Source: Streptomyces kaniharaensis
Lineage (GTDB): Bacteria; Actinomycetota; Actinomycetes; Streptomycetales; Streptomycetaceae
Direction of reading: 5' to 3'
Length of the DNA stretch: 64,000 bases
NCBI RefSeq assembly: GCF_009569385.1
Contig: NZ_WBOF01000001.1
Location: 5,440,001 to 5,504,000 of the forward strand
Numbering within the stretch: position 1 is the stretch's first letter; each line of letters begins with the position of its first letter. The translations under genes and the position numbers were made by a program. The notes beneath the pieces were generated by a model. That model was not told the DNA's origin. It did not search any database and worked only from the letters and a program-made list of their open reading frames with translations. Below are positions 36,732 through 45,046 of the stretch, in pieces.

Positions 36732-37403
36732 ATGTCGAAGGCGCTGCTGAGGTCCACCGTCATGCTCGCGGTCGCCGCCGGGATCGCCGCCTCGCCCGTC
36801 CAGGCCGGTGCCGCCACCCACCAACCGCCCTCCGAGGGCGCCCAGTTCGTCAAGCTCGACCACCCGCAGCCGGTGCACGAGGCGGCCCGCACGGAGGCGG
36901 TCGAGTTCTTCTGGTACGACTGCAGCCACTCGGAACTGCTGGAACAGCCGCTCCAGACCTGGGCCGAGAAGCACCGCGCGGACGTCGTCCTGCGGCGCGT
37001 CCCCGGGATCTGGCCTGGCAGCCGCGACGAGAGCGCGCAGCGCGGCCACGCGCGGCTGTACTACACGCTGGAGCGCCTGGGCCTGGTCGAGCGCCTGCAG
37101 GCGAGCGTGTTCCGCTCGGTGCACGACGACAAGGTCGACCTCCTCACCGAGGCCACCGCCACCGGCTGGGCGGCGCGGCACGGTGTCGACGAGCAGCGGT
37201 TCCGCGAGGCCTACCGTTCCGCCGAGGTGCGCCAGTCGGTCGACGACGCGGCCGCCCAGTTCGTCCGCTACGGCGTCAACGAGCTGCCGACGGTGGTCGT
37301 CCAGGGCGAGTACCGCACCTCGCCGAGCAGGGCGGGCGGCGTCGACCGGATGCCCGAGGTGCTGGACTACCTGGTCCAGCAGGAGCAGCTGGGCAAGCAC
37401 TGA
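36732..37403 (+). CDS. DsbA-like thioredoxin-fold protein with a CSHS active site
   Basis: Predicted exported protein of 223 aa. A basic start and hydrophobic core (STVMLAVAAGIAASPVQAGAA) form a signal peptide. The DsbA-like domain has FFWYDCSHSELLEQPL, where only the first Cys of CxxC remains (CSHS). The second half retains the cis-Pro motif GVNELPTVVVQGEYR. The family catalyses disulfide exchange outside the cell, but the lost second Cys prevents ordinary two-thiol oxidation, so it may act as isomerase or reductase. GGGAGG lies seven bases before ATG 36732; a GTG at 36666 would give a longer n-region. Confidence 0.85.
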   Translation: MSKALLRSTVMLAVAAGIAASPVQAGAATHQPPSEGAQFVKLDHPQPVHEAARTEAVEFFWYDCSHSELLEQPLQTWAEKHRADVVLRRVPGIWPGSRDESAQRGHARLYYTLERLGLVERLQASVFRSVHDDKVDLLTEATATGWAARHGVDEQRFREAYRSAEVRQSVDDAAAQFVRYGVNELPTVVVQGEYRTSPSRAGGVDRMPEVLDYLVQQEQLGKH

Positions 37404-37460
37404 CACCTTGGTGCCGCCACGTCGTTGACGCTGGATCAGTCTCGGAGGAAACACGCCTCC

Positions 37461-37490
37461 CTAACCATTCTGGTGCTGTTTAATGGTTAG
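37461..37490. promoter_or_regulatory. palindromic operator over the alpha/beta hydrolase start
   Basis: CTAACCATT (37461-37469) and AATGGTTAG (37482-37490) are perfect 9-bp inverted arms 12 bp apart, ending one base before the ATG at 37492. The word resembles operators of TetR/MarR-type repressors. No regulator gene is beside it. A protein bound here would block both transcription and translation start of the hydrolase gene. Confidence 0.65.
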
Positions 37491-37491
37491 C

Positions 37492-38367
37492 ATGAGTGAG
37501 CTGACGATCCCGCACGTCCACCACCGCCACGTCGATCTCGACGGCCTGCGCGTCTTCTACCGCGAGACCGGCCCCGCCGACGCCCCCGTCCTGCTGCTGC
37601 TGCACGGCTTCCCGTCCGCGTCGCACCAGTACGCCCGGCTGTTCGACGCGCTCGGCACCCGCTACCGGCTGATAGCCCCCGACTACCCCGGCTTCGGCTA
37701 CAGCGACAGCCCCGGCCCGGACGCCTTCCGCTACCGCTTCGACACCCTCGCCGACGTGGTCGAACGCTTCTGCCTCGCGCTCGGCCTCGACCGCTTCGCG
37801 CTGTACGTCTTCGACTTCGGCGCCCCCGTCGGCCTGCGCCTGGCCACCCGCAGGCCCGAGTGGATCACCGGCCTGGTGGTCCAGAACGGCAACGCCTACG
37901 ACGAGGGACTCTCCGACCAGGCAAGGGAGTTCATCGCCAACCGGCGCGGCGTCGAGGGCGCCGCCGAACGGGCCCGCGCCATCCTCACCCCGGAGATCAC
38001 CCGCGGCCAGTACGAGGGCGGCACCGGCGCCCCGACCCTCGTCGCCCCCGACGGCTGGACGCTCGACCAGCACTTCCTCGACCTGCCCGGCCGCAAGGAC
38101 ATCCAGGTCGAACTCGCCCTCGACTACCACTCCAACGTCGAGCTCTACCCGGCCTGGCAGGAGTGGCTGCGCACCCGCCGCCCGCCCACGCTGATCGTCT
38201 GGGGCCGCAACGACCCGTTCTTCACCGAGGCCGGCGCCCGCGCCTACCTGCGCGACCTGCCCGACGCCGAACTGCACGTCCTCGACACCGGGCACTTCGC
38301 GCTGGAGGAGAAGCTGCCCGAAATCGCCCCGCTGATCGACGACTTCCTCGCCCGCACCCAGAAGTGA
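37492..38367 (+). CDS. alpha/beta hydrolase (haloalkane-dehalogenase-like)
   Basis: A 291-aa alpha/beta-hydrolase. The oxyanion-hole segment is LLLHGFPSASHQY, the nucleophile elbow reads YVFDFGAPVGLRLA, and the terminal catalytic segment is LDTGHFALEE, with the acid in WGRNDPFF. The nucleophile position is Asp rather than Ser (DFG), as in haloalkane dehalogenases and epoxide hydrolases, which fits hydrolytic attack on an epoxide or C-halogen bond. Substrate unknown. ATG 37492 versus ATG 37483 (three residues longer) is not decided; an operator overlaps both. Confidence 0.88.
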   Translation: MSELTIPHVHHRHVDLDGLRVFYRETGPADAPVLLLLHGFPSASHQYARLFDALGTRYRLIAPDYPGFGYSDSPGPDAFRYRFDTLADVVERFCLALGLDRFALYVFDFGAPVGLRLATRRPEWITGLVVQNGNAYDEGLSDQAREFIANRRGVEGAAERARAILTPEITRGQYEGGTGAPTLVAPDGWTLDQHFLDLPGRKDIQVELALDYHSNVELYPAWQEWLRTRRPPTLIVWGRNDPFFTEAGARAYLRDLPDAELHVLDTGHFALEEKLPEIAPLIDDFLARTQK

Positions 38368-38385
38368 CGTAGCGGCAGGCCGGGT

Positions 38386-39132
38386 TCAGTCCCGGCGCAG
38401 CAGGTATGTGACGAACCCGAGCGTGCCCCGGTACCCGTGCAGCCACTCCGTGCGGTGCCGGTCGGCGGCCTCCCGGACGGACGCCGCGTCCGGGTCCTCC
38501 GGGTGGTCCAGGGCCCACTCGGCGAGCGCGCCCGACCAGGAGAACTCGTAGGCGTCCCACTCCGGTTGACCGCTGACGTGCCCGTCCACCGGCGTCCAGC
38601 CGTCCACGACGAGCCGGTCCGTGGTGGTCGCCAGGTCCGCGTACTCGTCCCGGTCCGCGCCCAGCCCGTCCAGCGCGGCCCGGGACGGCTCGCGCTCCCA
38701 GAAGCCCTCGCCGACCAGCACCCGGCCACCCGGCGCCAGAAGCTCGCGGGCCGCCGCCAGAGCCGGCCGCAGCCCGCCGAAGGCGTGCGTCGATCCGACG
38801 ATCAGGACCAGGTCGAACGGCTCGGTGGCACCGAACTCCCGGACGTCGCTGTGGTGCAGGCCGATCCGGCGCACCACGCCCAACGCGGTGGCCGTCTCCC
38901 GGGCCCGGGTCAGCGCCTGCGCGTCCAGGTCCACCCCGACCGCCCGCCAGCGCGGGCGCGAGGCCAGCGCCCGGACCAGCCAGGCCCCCTCCCCGCAGCC
39001 GAGATCCAGCGCCCGGCCGGCCTCGGTGTGGGCGGTGGCGCGCTCCAGCAGGCGGGCCACCGACTCGTCCGCGAGCGGCGCCGCGATGGGGTGGCGGGCA
39101 TGGGCGAGACGGGAGAGCCGTTGACGGTCCAT
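38386..39132 (-). CDS. class I SAM-dependent methyltransferase
   Basis: A 248-aa methyltransferase of the Rossmann class. The SAM-binding motif I is LDLGCGEGAWLVRAL, the acidic motif II is VGVDLDAQAL, and motif IV-like EPFDLVLIVGSTHAFGG follows. The acceptor cannot be told. It converges with the alpha/beta hydrolase gene (18-bp gap). ATG 39132 was selected; an upstream in-frame start gives no family similarity. Confidence 0.85.
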   Translation of the reverse strand: MDRQRLSRLAHARHPIAAPLADESVARLLERATAHTEAGRALDLGCGEGAWLVRALASRPRWRAVGVDLDAQALTRARETATALGVVRRIGLHHSDVREFGATEPFDLVLIVGSTHAFGGLRPALAAARELLAPGGRVLVGEGFWEREPSRAALDGLGADRDEYADLATTTDRLVVDGWTPVDGHVSGQPEWDAYEFSWSGALAEWALDHPEDPDAASVREAADRHRTEWLHGYRGTLGFVTYLLRRD

Positions 39133-39199
39133 CCGAGCAGTATGGAGCCGAGCCGGCCGCTCGCGCTCGGAAACCGCCGCACCCGGGTTCACGTGAGTG

Positions 39200-40348
39200 C
39201 TACGCCCGGGTGTACGTGCGGCCCTTCCAGGCCGACCCCCGCCCGCGCCAGTGCTGCACCGCCGAGTCGACCGTCATCAGCAGGTACATCCCCGCCGTGA
39301 AAGGCAGCAGCAGCACCGCCGGAGCGGGCTGCCCGTAGTACCGCACCATCGGCAGGTACGTCCCGGCCATCAGCGCCCACGCGGCCCCACCCAGCGCCGC
39401 CACCACCGGCGCCCCCGCCACCAGACCGGCCACCGCCGTCACCGGCGGCACCAGGTACACCAGCGCCAGCCCCAGCACCGTCCCGAGCAGCAGCAGGGGC
39501 GAATGACGCAACTGGGCGTACGCGCTGCGCGACACCATCCGCCACAGCTGCTCCAGCCGCGGATACGGACGGACGCTGTCCACCTCCCCGGCCAGGCCCA
39601 GCCACGTCCGCCCGCCCGACGCCTTCACCGCGCGGGCCAGCGACACGTCGTCGATCACCGCACCCCGGATCGCGGCCACCCCGCCCGCCCGCTCCAGCGC
39701 CTCCCGCCGCACCAGCGAGCAGCCGCCCGCCGCGGCCGCCGTCCGGCCGCCGGGGCGGTTGCTCCGGCGGAACGGGTACAGCTGCGCGAAGAAGTACACG
39801 AACGCCGGCACGATCAGCCGCTCCCAGCCGGTCTCCGCCCGCAGCCGGGCCATCTGGGACACCAGGTCCAGCCCGTTGCTCTCCGCCGCAGCCACCAGCT
39901 CCGCCAGCGAATCCGGGCCGTGGGCGATGTCCGCGTCCGTCAGCAGCAGGTACTCCACGTCCGGACCGGCCAGCTCCACCCCGTGCCGCAGCGCCCACAG
40001 CTTGCCCGTCCAGCCCGGCGGCAGCGGGGGAGGCGTGGTGACCGTCAGCTCCAGCCCGTCCATCGTCCGCAGTTCCGCCGCCAGTGCGCCCGTGCCGTCG
40101 GCACTGTGGTCGTCCACGAGGATCACCCGCGCCCGCCCCGGATACTTCTGCGCCAGCAGTGTCGGCAGACTCACCGGCAGCACTGCCGCCTCGTCCCGGG
40201 CCGGCACCACGATCGCGGCCTGCGGCCAGCGCACCGGCGGGCGGCGCGGCGGCAGCCGCACGTCGGTGCGCCAGAACAAGCCGTGGCAGCACGCCAGCCA
40301 GAGCCAGACCAGCAGCGAGAACGCGGCGATCCACAGCAGGACGGTCAC
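39200..40348 (-). CDS. GT2 glycosyltransferase, HpnB-like
   Basis: A 382-aa membrane glycosyltransferase. The order VVPARDEAAVLPVSLPTLL, VDDHSADGTG (nucleotide-binding), LLTDADIAHGP (DxD), GWTGKLWALRHG, PFRRSNRPGGRTAAAAGG and VIDDVSLARAVKASGG matches hopene-associated HpnB glycosyltransferases. Two to three C-terminal membrane helices follow. HpnB normally sits in hopanoid clusters, but none are adjacent here, so the acceptor may be a lipid other than hopanoid. An N-terminal helix (about residues 1-25) anchors the protein. Confidence 0.85.
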   Translation of the reverse strand: MTVLLWIAAFSLLVWLWLACCHGLFWRTDVRLPPRRPPVRWPQAAIVVPARDEAAVLPVSLPTLLAQKYPGRARVILVDDHSADGTGALAAELRTMDGLELTVTTPPPLPPGWTGKLWALRHGVELAGPDVEYLLLTDADIAHGPDSLAELVAAAESNGLDLVSQMARLRAETGWERLIVPAFVYFFAQLYPFRRSNRPGGRTAAAAGGCSLVRREALERAGGVAAIRGAVIDDVSLARAVKASGGRTWLGLAGEVDSVRPYPRLEQLWRMVSRSAYAQLRHSPLLLLGTVLGLALVYLVPPVTAVAGLVAGAPVVAALGGAAWALMAGTYLPMVRYYGQPAPAVLLLPFTAGMYLLMTVDSAVQHWRGRGSAWKGRTYTRA

Positions 40349-40405
40349 CCCGGAAGTCTGCCGCAGAACGGGCTCCGGCGGACGGATCGACTAGAGTCTT
40401 GCCCC

Positions 40406-41182
40406 GTGAAGATCGCACTGATGGACTCCGGAATCGGCCTGCTGGCCGCCGCCGCCGCGCTTCGGAAGCTGCGCCCGGACGTCGATCTGGTGCTCTCTTC
40501 CAACCCGGCCTCGATGCCCTGGGGGCCGCGCACGCCGGAAGAGGTCACCGAGCTGGCCCTCGGCTGTTGCCGGGCGGCCGCCGCGTACGAACCCGACGCA
40601 CTGGTGGTCGCCTGCAACACCGCCTCGGTCCACGCGCTCGCGACCCTGCGCGCCGAACTGGAGCCCGGACTGCCGGTCATCGGCACCGTCCCGGCGATCA
40701 AGCCCGCCGCCGCGCTCGGCGGCCGCGTCGCCATCTGGGCCACCCCGATCACCACCGGCAGCGCCTACCAGCGCGGCCTGATCCGCGACTTCGGCGGCAC
40801 CGCCGACGTCACCGAGGTCGCCTGCCCGGGCCTCGCGGACGCCGTCGAGCACGGCGACGACGACGCCATCACCGCGGCCATCGCCGACGCCGCCGCCCGC
40901 ACACCGGTCGGCACCGACGTCATCGTGCTCGGCTGCACCCACTACGAACTCGTCGAGGACCGCATCCGCGCCGCCGTCGCCCCCACCGCCTCCCCGGGCC
41001 TCACCCTCTACGGCTCCGCCGACGCCGTCGCCGCCCAGGCCCTCCGCCGCGTCGCCGACCTCACCCGCACCGGCAGCGCCACCACCACCGTCCTCCACGC
41101 CGGCATCCCCGCCGCCCTCCCGTCGGCCGCCACCCACTACCCGCAGGGCGAAGCCCTGCTGGCCCCCGCCCCCATCGCCTGA
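40406..41182 (+). CDS. aspartate/glutamate racemase family protein
   Basis: A 258-aa racemase of the MurI type. The starting motif MDSGIGLLAAAA, the first catalytic Cys in VVACNTAS, the segment GTVPAIKPA and the second catalytic Cys in LGCTHYEL are all present, so the cofactor-free two-base mechanism is intact. Such enzymes make D-glutamate for peptidoglycan, but streptomycetes usually carry a second homologue, so D-Glu or another amino acid is possible. GTG 40406 follows a TAGAGT -10-like word (40392-40397), consistent with a leaderless message. Confidence 0.85.
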   Translation: MKIALMDSGIGLLAAAAALRKLRPDVDLVLSSNPASMPWGPRTPEEVTELALGCCRAAAAYEPDALVVACNTASVHALATLRAELEPGLPVIGTVPAIKPAAALGGRVAIWATPITTGSAYQRGLIRDFGGTADVTEVACPGLADAVEHGDDDAITAAIADAAARTPVGTDVIVLGCTHYELVEDRIRAAVAPTASPGLTLYGSADAVAAQALRRVADLTRTGSATTTVLHAGIPAALPSAATHYPQGEALLAPAPIA

Positions 41183-41295
41183 CCCGGCGCGTTCCGCAGT
41201 CGGTCGGGTCGGCTGCCCGCACACACGCCTGACACGAGAGTCGACGCGGCCGACTGCCTGCACCGCGGTCCGGGCCACAAGCGCGAGGGGCCGAT

Positions 41296-42351
41296 TCAGG
41301 CCATGGGCTGGCCGCGCCAGCGGAGGTAGGCGGGTTCGAGACCGGAGAGGATCGTGTCGAAGCGCCGGGTGCTCGTGGTGGAGTCGACCTGGAGCCGGCT
41401 GATCTGGAGCGGGTGGGAGGGGAGGCGCGGCCCCAGACGGTGGTCGGAGAGGAAGCCTAGGCGGTAGCCGAGTTCCTGCAGGACGGCTTCGGCGCGCGGG
41501 TCGTGGCCGCCGTCGGGGTAGGCGAAGGCGATGGGGGGCTCGCCGAGCCATCGGGTGAGGTCCTCGTGGGCGCCGGTGATCTCGGCGCGGACGGTGGCGT
41601 CGTCGCAGCGCCCGAGGCACGGGTGCCCCTGGGTGTGGTTGCCGATGGCGACTCCGCCGTCGCGCAGGGCCCGGAGGTCGGCGGGGCTGAGCTGTTCCTG
41701 GCGGGGCGGCCGGCGATCGGCGCTGACCCGGAGCTCGTGCAGGCTGCGCCGGCGGTCCGGGTCGGGCATGGCCTTGAGCCGGGGGAGCAGCTGGGAGGGG
41801 TGTCCGCAGTCGAGGGAGCGGGCGCGTCCGCCGTGCCGGGCGAGGAAGTCGGCCTCGTGCCACCAGAACGGCCGCTCGGTGCCGATGAGCTCGGAGATGA
41901 CGAAGGCGGCGGCCGGGATGCCGCGGGCGTTGAGGGCGGGCAGGGCGTGCGTGAGGACGCTGCGGTCGGCGTCGTCGAAGGTGACGAGCACGCTGCGGGC
42001 GGGCAGCGGCCGCCGTTCGGTGACGGCCTGGAGGACCGCGCCCAGCGAGACGGGTGTGGCGAGTCTTCGGAGCCGGTCGAGCTGGGCGCCGAAGGACCGC
42101 GGGTCGGTGACGCCGTGGTAGGCGAGGACGGCGAGCCGTTGTGCGGCCCGGGCGCGGAACACCGGCTGGACGGGGGCGAACCGCAGCCAGTCGACCCGCG
42201 CGTCCGGTCGGTGGGCGTCGTCGGGCGCGCCGTGCCACCCGCCGCCGTACGGCTCGGCCGGGCAGCGGACGATCGGCGGCAGCGCGCGGACGCTCGGGAC
42301 TGGCCGGGCGTGGACGGCGGTGATCGACGTGGTGGACTGGGACTGCGGCAC
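41296..42351 (-). CDS. polysaccharide deacetylase family protein
   Basis: A 351-aa NodB-fold (carbohydrate esterase 4) protein. The catalytic-base motif is LVTFDDADRSVL, the metal-binding His pair is in IGNHTQGHP, and the later motif PIAFAYPDGGHDPRAEAV fits the family. Expected reaction: metal-dependent removal of N-acetyl groups from a polysaccharide. The N-terminus lacks an obvious signal peptide, so it may act on an intracellular intermediate; the sugar-transferase gene 800 bp away supports a surface-polysaccharide role (inferred). Confidence 0.88.
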   Translation of the reverse strand: MPQSQSTTSITAVHARPVPSVRALPPIVRCPAEPYGGGWHGAPDDAHRPDARVDWLRFAPVQPVFRARAAQRLAVLAYHGVTDPRSFGAQLDRLRRLATPVSLGAVLQAVTERRPLPARSVLVTFDDADRSVLTHALPALNARGIPAAAFVISELIGTERPFWWHEADFLARHGGRARSLDCGHPSQLLPRLKAMPDPDRRRSLHELRVSADRRPPRQEQLSPADLRALRDGGVAIGNHTQGHPCLGRCDDATVRAEITGAHEDLTRWLGEPPIAFAYPDGGHDPRAEAVLQELGYRLGFLSDHRLGPRLPSHPLQISRLQVDSTTSTRRFDTILSGLEPAYLRWRGQPMA

Positions 42352-42679
42352 GGTTCCCCCTCGGTCGCCGAGCGGCGTGGCGGTACCGCCGGAGGACGGA
42401 GCCCGGCCTCCGACTCCAGGGCACGGCGGCTCCGCCCCCTGGTTCTCCGGTCCTCGGCGGGGGGACGAACACCCGCGCCGGGGACGGCTCCTGGATCGCT
42501 CAATGTAGTGGAGACCGATACACCGCGTAGATGGTTGTACCGGGGGGACGAGGATTTTTCGTGGACTGAATGTGGAGGCGAATTGCCCGGCTCGCAGCGG
42601 CCGGGACGGTCGCGCAGGGTGCCCGGGCCCTCACTCCCCGCAGGCTGCTTGCGGCGTCCGCCCGGGGTACCTTGGGCTC

Positions 42680-42952
42680 ATGGCAGATGCGGACCGTGAT
42701 CCCTTCCACCTGCACGGCGCGACCCGGATGGCCCGCGCGTGGAGTGGCGGCGCGCTGGTCACCCACCAGATTCCGCTGGCGGTGGTGGGCCTGGCCTGCC
42801 TGGCGCTGGGGATCGTCGTCGCGGTGTTCGTTCCGGACAATTTCGGCCCGGCCTGGGCGATGGCGGTGGCCGGCTGCCTGGCGGCCGGCGTCCTGCTGCT
42901 CGGGCGGATCGTGTTCGGACTGCTGCGGGACCGCCGCCGCGCCGCGCTCTGA
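42680..42952 (+). CDS. small two-helix membrane protein
   Basis: A 90-aa protein with two hydrophobic segments (about residues 30-52 and 57-79) and a short basic end. No known function. It has the composition of a real gene and lies directly before a sugar transferase gene, about 220 bp apart. The ATG at 42680 follows a TTGGG word. Confidence 0.65.
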   Translation: MADADRDPFHLHGATRMARAWSGGALVTHQIPLAVVGLACLALGIVVAVFVPDNFGPAWAMAVAGCLAAGVLLLGRIVFGLLRDRRRAAL

Positions 42953-43174
42953 AAGCTTTCTGCAAAACCGCCACCGCGAAGGTCCCGGACGGCCCTGGGC
43001 GCGGCCGGTTTTCGGCCGCTTCGGTCGTCCTCTCCCCACTTCTTTCACCATTCCCGGGCGACGCCTTCATGTCTCCCTTTACTGTGAACGCGTTCTCGTG
43101 GAGGGGGAGCGATGAGCGGCAGCGCCGGGGCGGTGGACGCACATGCCTGAACCCGCCAGACGTGTGTCCGGGTC

Positions 43175-43708
43175 ATGAAGCGCGGAGGGGATCTGGCGGT
43201 CGCGGCCCTGGCGGGGATCGTCGCGGCGCCGTTGGCACTGGCGATCGCCGCGCTGCTCCACTGGACGGCGGGCGGGCCGGTGCTTCTGCGCCAGACCAGG
43301 ACGGGCCGGTACGGCCGGGAGTTCCAGATCCTGCGCTTCCGCACCCGGCGGGACGGCCACTTCGGGGCGCTGCTGCGCCGGACCGGCCTGGACGAGCTGC
43401 CGCGGCTGTGGAACGTGGCCCGCGGGGAGATGGGCGTGATCGGGCCCAGTCCGGCCCGCCCGGACCAGGTGGTCCGCTACTCCTGTCGCGAGCGCGGTCG
43501 GCTGGACGTGCGCCCGGGCCTGACCGGCTGGGCCCAGCTCCAGGCCCGCCGCCCGCGCGTGAGGCTGAGCCGGCCGGAGTGGGCCGAACTGGACCTCTGG
43601 TACGTCGAGCACCGCTCGCTCCGGCTCGACCTGCGGATCCTCGGCCTCACCGTCAGGGCGCTGCTGTGCCCCGAGGGCATCCCCGCGCCCGGTGGCTCCG
43701 CCCGGTGA
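43175..43708 (+). CDS. sugar transferase (monotopic phosphoglycosyltransferase), compact form
   Basis: A 177-aa bacterial sugar transferase. The reentrant membrane helix (LAVAALAGIVAAPLALAIAAL), GGPVLLRQTRTGRYG, catalytic DE dyad in LDELPRLWNVARGEMGVIGPSP and the terminal RPGLTGWAQL are all present. It would attach a sugar-1-phosphate to undecaprenyl phosphate to start polysaccharide assembly. Between the RFRT motif and the LRRTGLDE motif about 30 residues of the usual loop are missing, so the family domain is shortened but the catalytic dyad is intact. The nearby polysaccharide deacetylase gene fits. Confidence 0.85.
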   Translation: MKRGGDLAVAALAGIVAAPLALAIAALLHWTAGGPVLLRQTRTGRYGREFQILRFRTRRDGHFGALLRRTGLDELPRLWNVARGEMGVIGPSPARPDQVVRYSCRERGRLDVRPGLTGWAQLQARRPRVRLSRPEWAELDLWYVEHRSLRLDLRILGLTVRALLCPEGIPAPGGSAR

Positions 43709-43736
43709 GCCGACGTGCCTCGATAGGCTGCGGTCC

Positions 43737-44225
43737 ATGGCTATCCCCGAGTTTCTCGCCGAGCTCCGTTCCGTCGTGGGCAATCGCCCGCTCTGGCTGA
43801 GCGCCGTCGTCGCCGTCGTGCTGGACGACCGCGACCGGGTGCTGCTCGCCAGGCGGTCCGACGACGGGCGCTGGGCGCCGGTGGGCGGCATCCTCGATCC
43901 CGGGGAGCAGCCCGCGGACGGCGTGGTGCGCGAGTGCCTGGAGGAGACAGGTGTGGTGGCGGTGCCCGAGCTGCTCGCCTCGGTCACCGTCTCGCCGCAG
44001 GTGACGTACCCGAACGGTGATGTGACGCAGTATCTGGTGCTGACCTTCCGCTGCCGGGCGATCGGCGGCGAGGCGCGGGTGAACGACGACGAGTCGCTGG
44101 AGGTCGGCTGGTTCGCGCTGGACGCGCTGCCGCCGATGATCGAGACGGAGCACGAGCGGCTGCGGCACGCCCTGGAGTGCGAGGGTCCGGCCTTCTTCTC
44201 GTGGGAGGGCAAGGAGCGTCCCTGA
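43737..44225 (+). CDS. Nudix hydrolase
   Basis: A 162-aa Nudix protein with the complete box GGILDPGEQPADGVVRECLE then ETGV, whose glutamates bind the catalytic metal. Upstream residues LWLSAVVAVVLDDRDRVLL set the substrate site. It hydrolyses a nucleoside diphosphate linked to another moiety; the substrate is unknown. The ATG at 43737 is preceded by GATAGG. It converges with dhaM with a 29-bp gap. Confidence 0.88.
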   Translation: MAIPEFLAELRSVVGNRPLWLSAVVAVVLDDRDRVLLARRSDDGRWAPVGGILDPGEQPADGVVRECLEETGVVAVPELLASVTVSPQVTYPNGDVTQYLVLTFRCRAIGGEARVNDDESLEVGWFALDALPPMIETEHERLRHALECEGPAFFSWEGKERP

Positions 44226-44254
44226 CCGACCGGTTTCCGCCAACCTGCGGTGGC

Positions 44255-44794
44255 TCAGTCCTTGTGCTGCCGGTAGGTCTCCTCCGCGGCGTCCAGGACG
44301 GCGGCGAGGTCGCCGCCCGCCGTGGCGGTCGCGACGGCCTCGACCGCACCCTCGACGAACGGCGCGTTGGCGAAGCGGACCGGGAACGGGAGGCCGTGCT
44401 CGTCCGCCTGGGAGAGCAGGGCGCGGACGGTCGAGACCGCGCTGGCGAGGTCGGCCAGTACGACGACGCCGTGGCCCTGGTCGACCCGTCGGGTGGCGGC
44501 GGCCACCAGGACGGCGCTGATGCCGGGTCCGGCGACCGGATCGCCTCCGGTGGCGGCGACCGGGGAGGGGGAGTCGGATCCGGTCAGGGCGAGCGCCAGG
44601 GCGCGGACGGCGGTGGCCAGTTCCTGGCTGTGGGAGACCAGGACGATCCCCACCCGGCCGTGCGCGGCCGGCCGGCCCGGGGTCGGCCGGGGCAGCGGGG
44701 TGCGCGAGGGCGGGGTTCGGGGCGCCGGGGGGTGGGCCGAGGGGGCGTCGGAGATGGGGATGACATCGGCACGGGTGCCGTCCCGGCGGCTCAT
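44255..44794 (-). CDS. dhaM: PTS EIIA-man-like DhaM subunit, orphan
   Basis: A 179-aa EIIA(Man)-type phosphocarrier. The active His is in VGIVLVSHSQELA (about His55), and the core ends in a SALVVLADLASAVSTVRALL-like segment. In the dihydroxyacetone kinase system DhaM passes phosphate from PTS to DhaL/DhaK, but no dhaK or dhaL lies here. A Pro/Thr/Arg-rich N-terminal extension of about 45 residues is unusual. ATG 44794 follows GGGAG. The role may be regulatory, or it serves DhaK/L encoded elsewhere. Confidence 0.82.
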   Translation of the reverse strand: MSRRDGTRADVIPISDAPSAHPPAPRTPPSRTPLPRPTPGRPAAHGRVGIVLVSHSQELATAVRALALALTGSDSPSPVAATGGDPVAGPGISAVLVAAATRRVDQGHGVVVLADLASAVSTVRALLSQADEHGLPFPVRFANAPFVEGAVEAVATATAGGDLAAVLDAAEETYRQHKD

Positions 44795-45046
44795 CGGCTG
44801 CTCCCTGCGGGCGGTTGGGGCGGAGGCCCGCGCGTCGCGGTCCTCGGGGAGTCCGGGGCCCACCGGGCGCGGGCGGGGGTTTTCCACACTCTGGCAGTTG
44901 CCCGCTGCCGCCGCCGGGCGGGACACGCTTGACGGCGCCTCAGGCCGTGCCCGTCCCCGGCCGGGGGCGTCCTCGTCAACCCGCTGACCGGGGCGGGCGG
45001 GTGTGGCTAGGCTGGGCGCGGAACGCCGTCGGGAGGAGATCGAACA

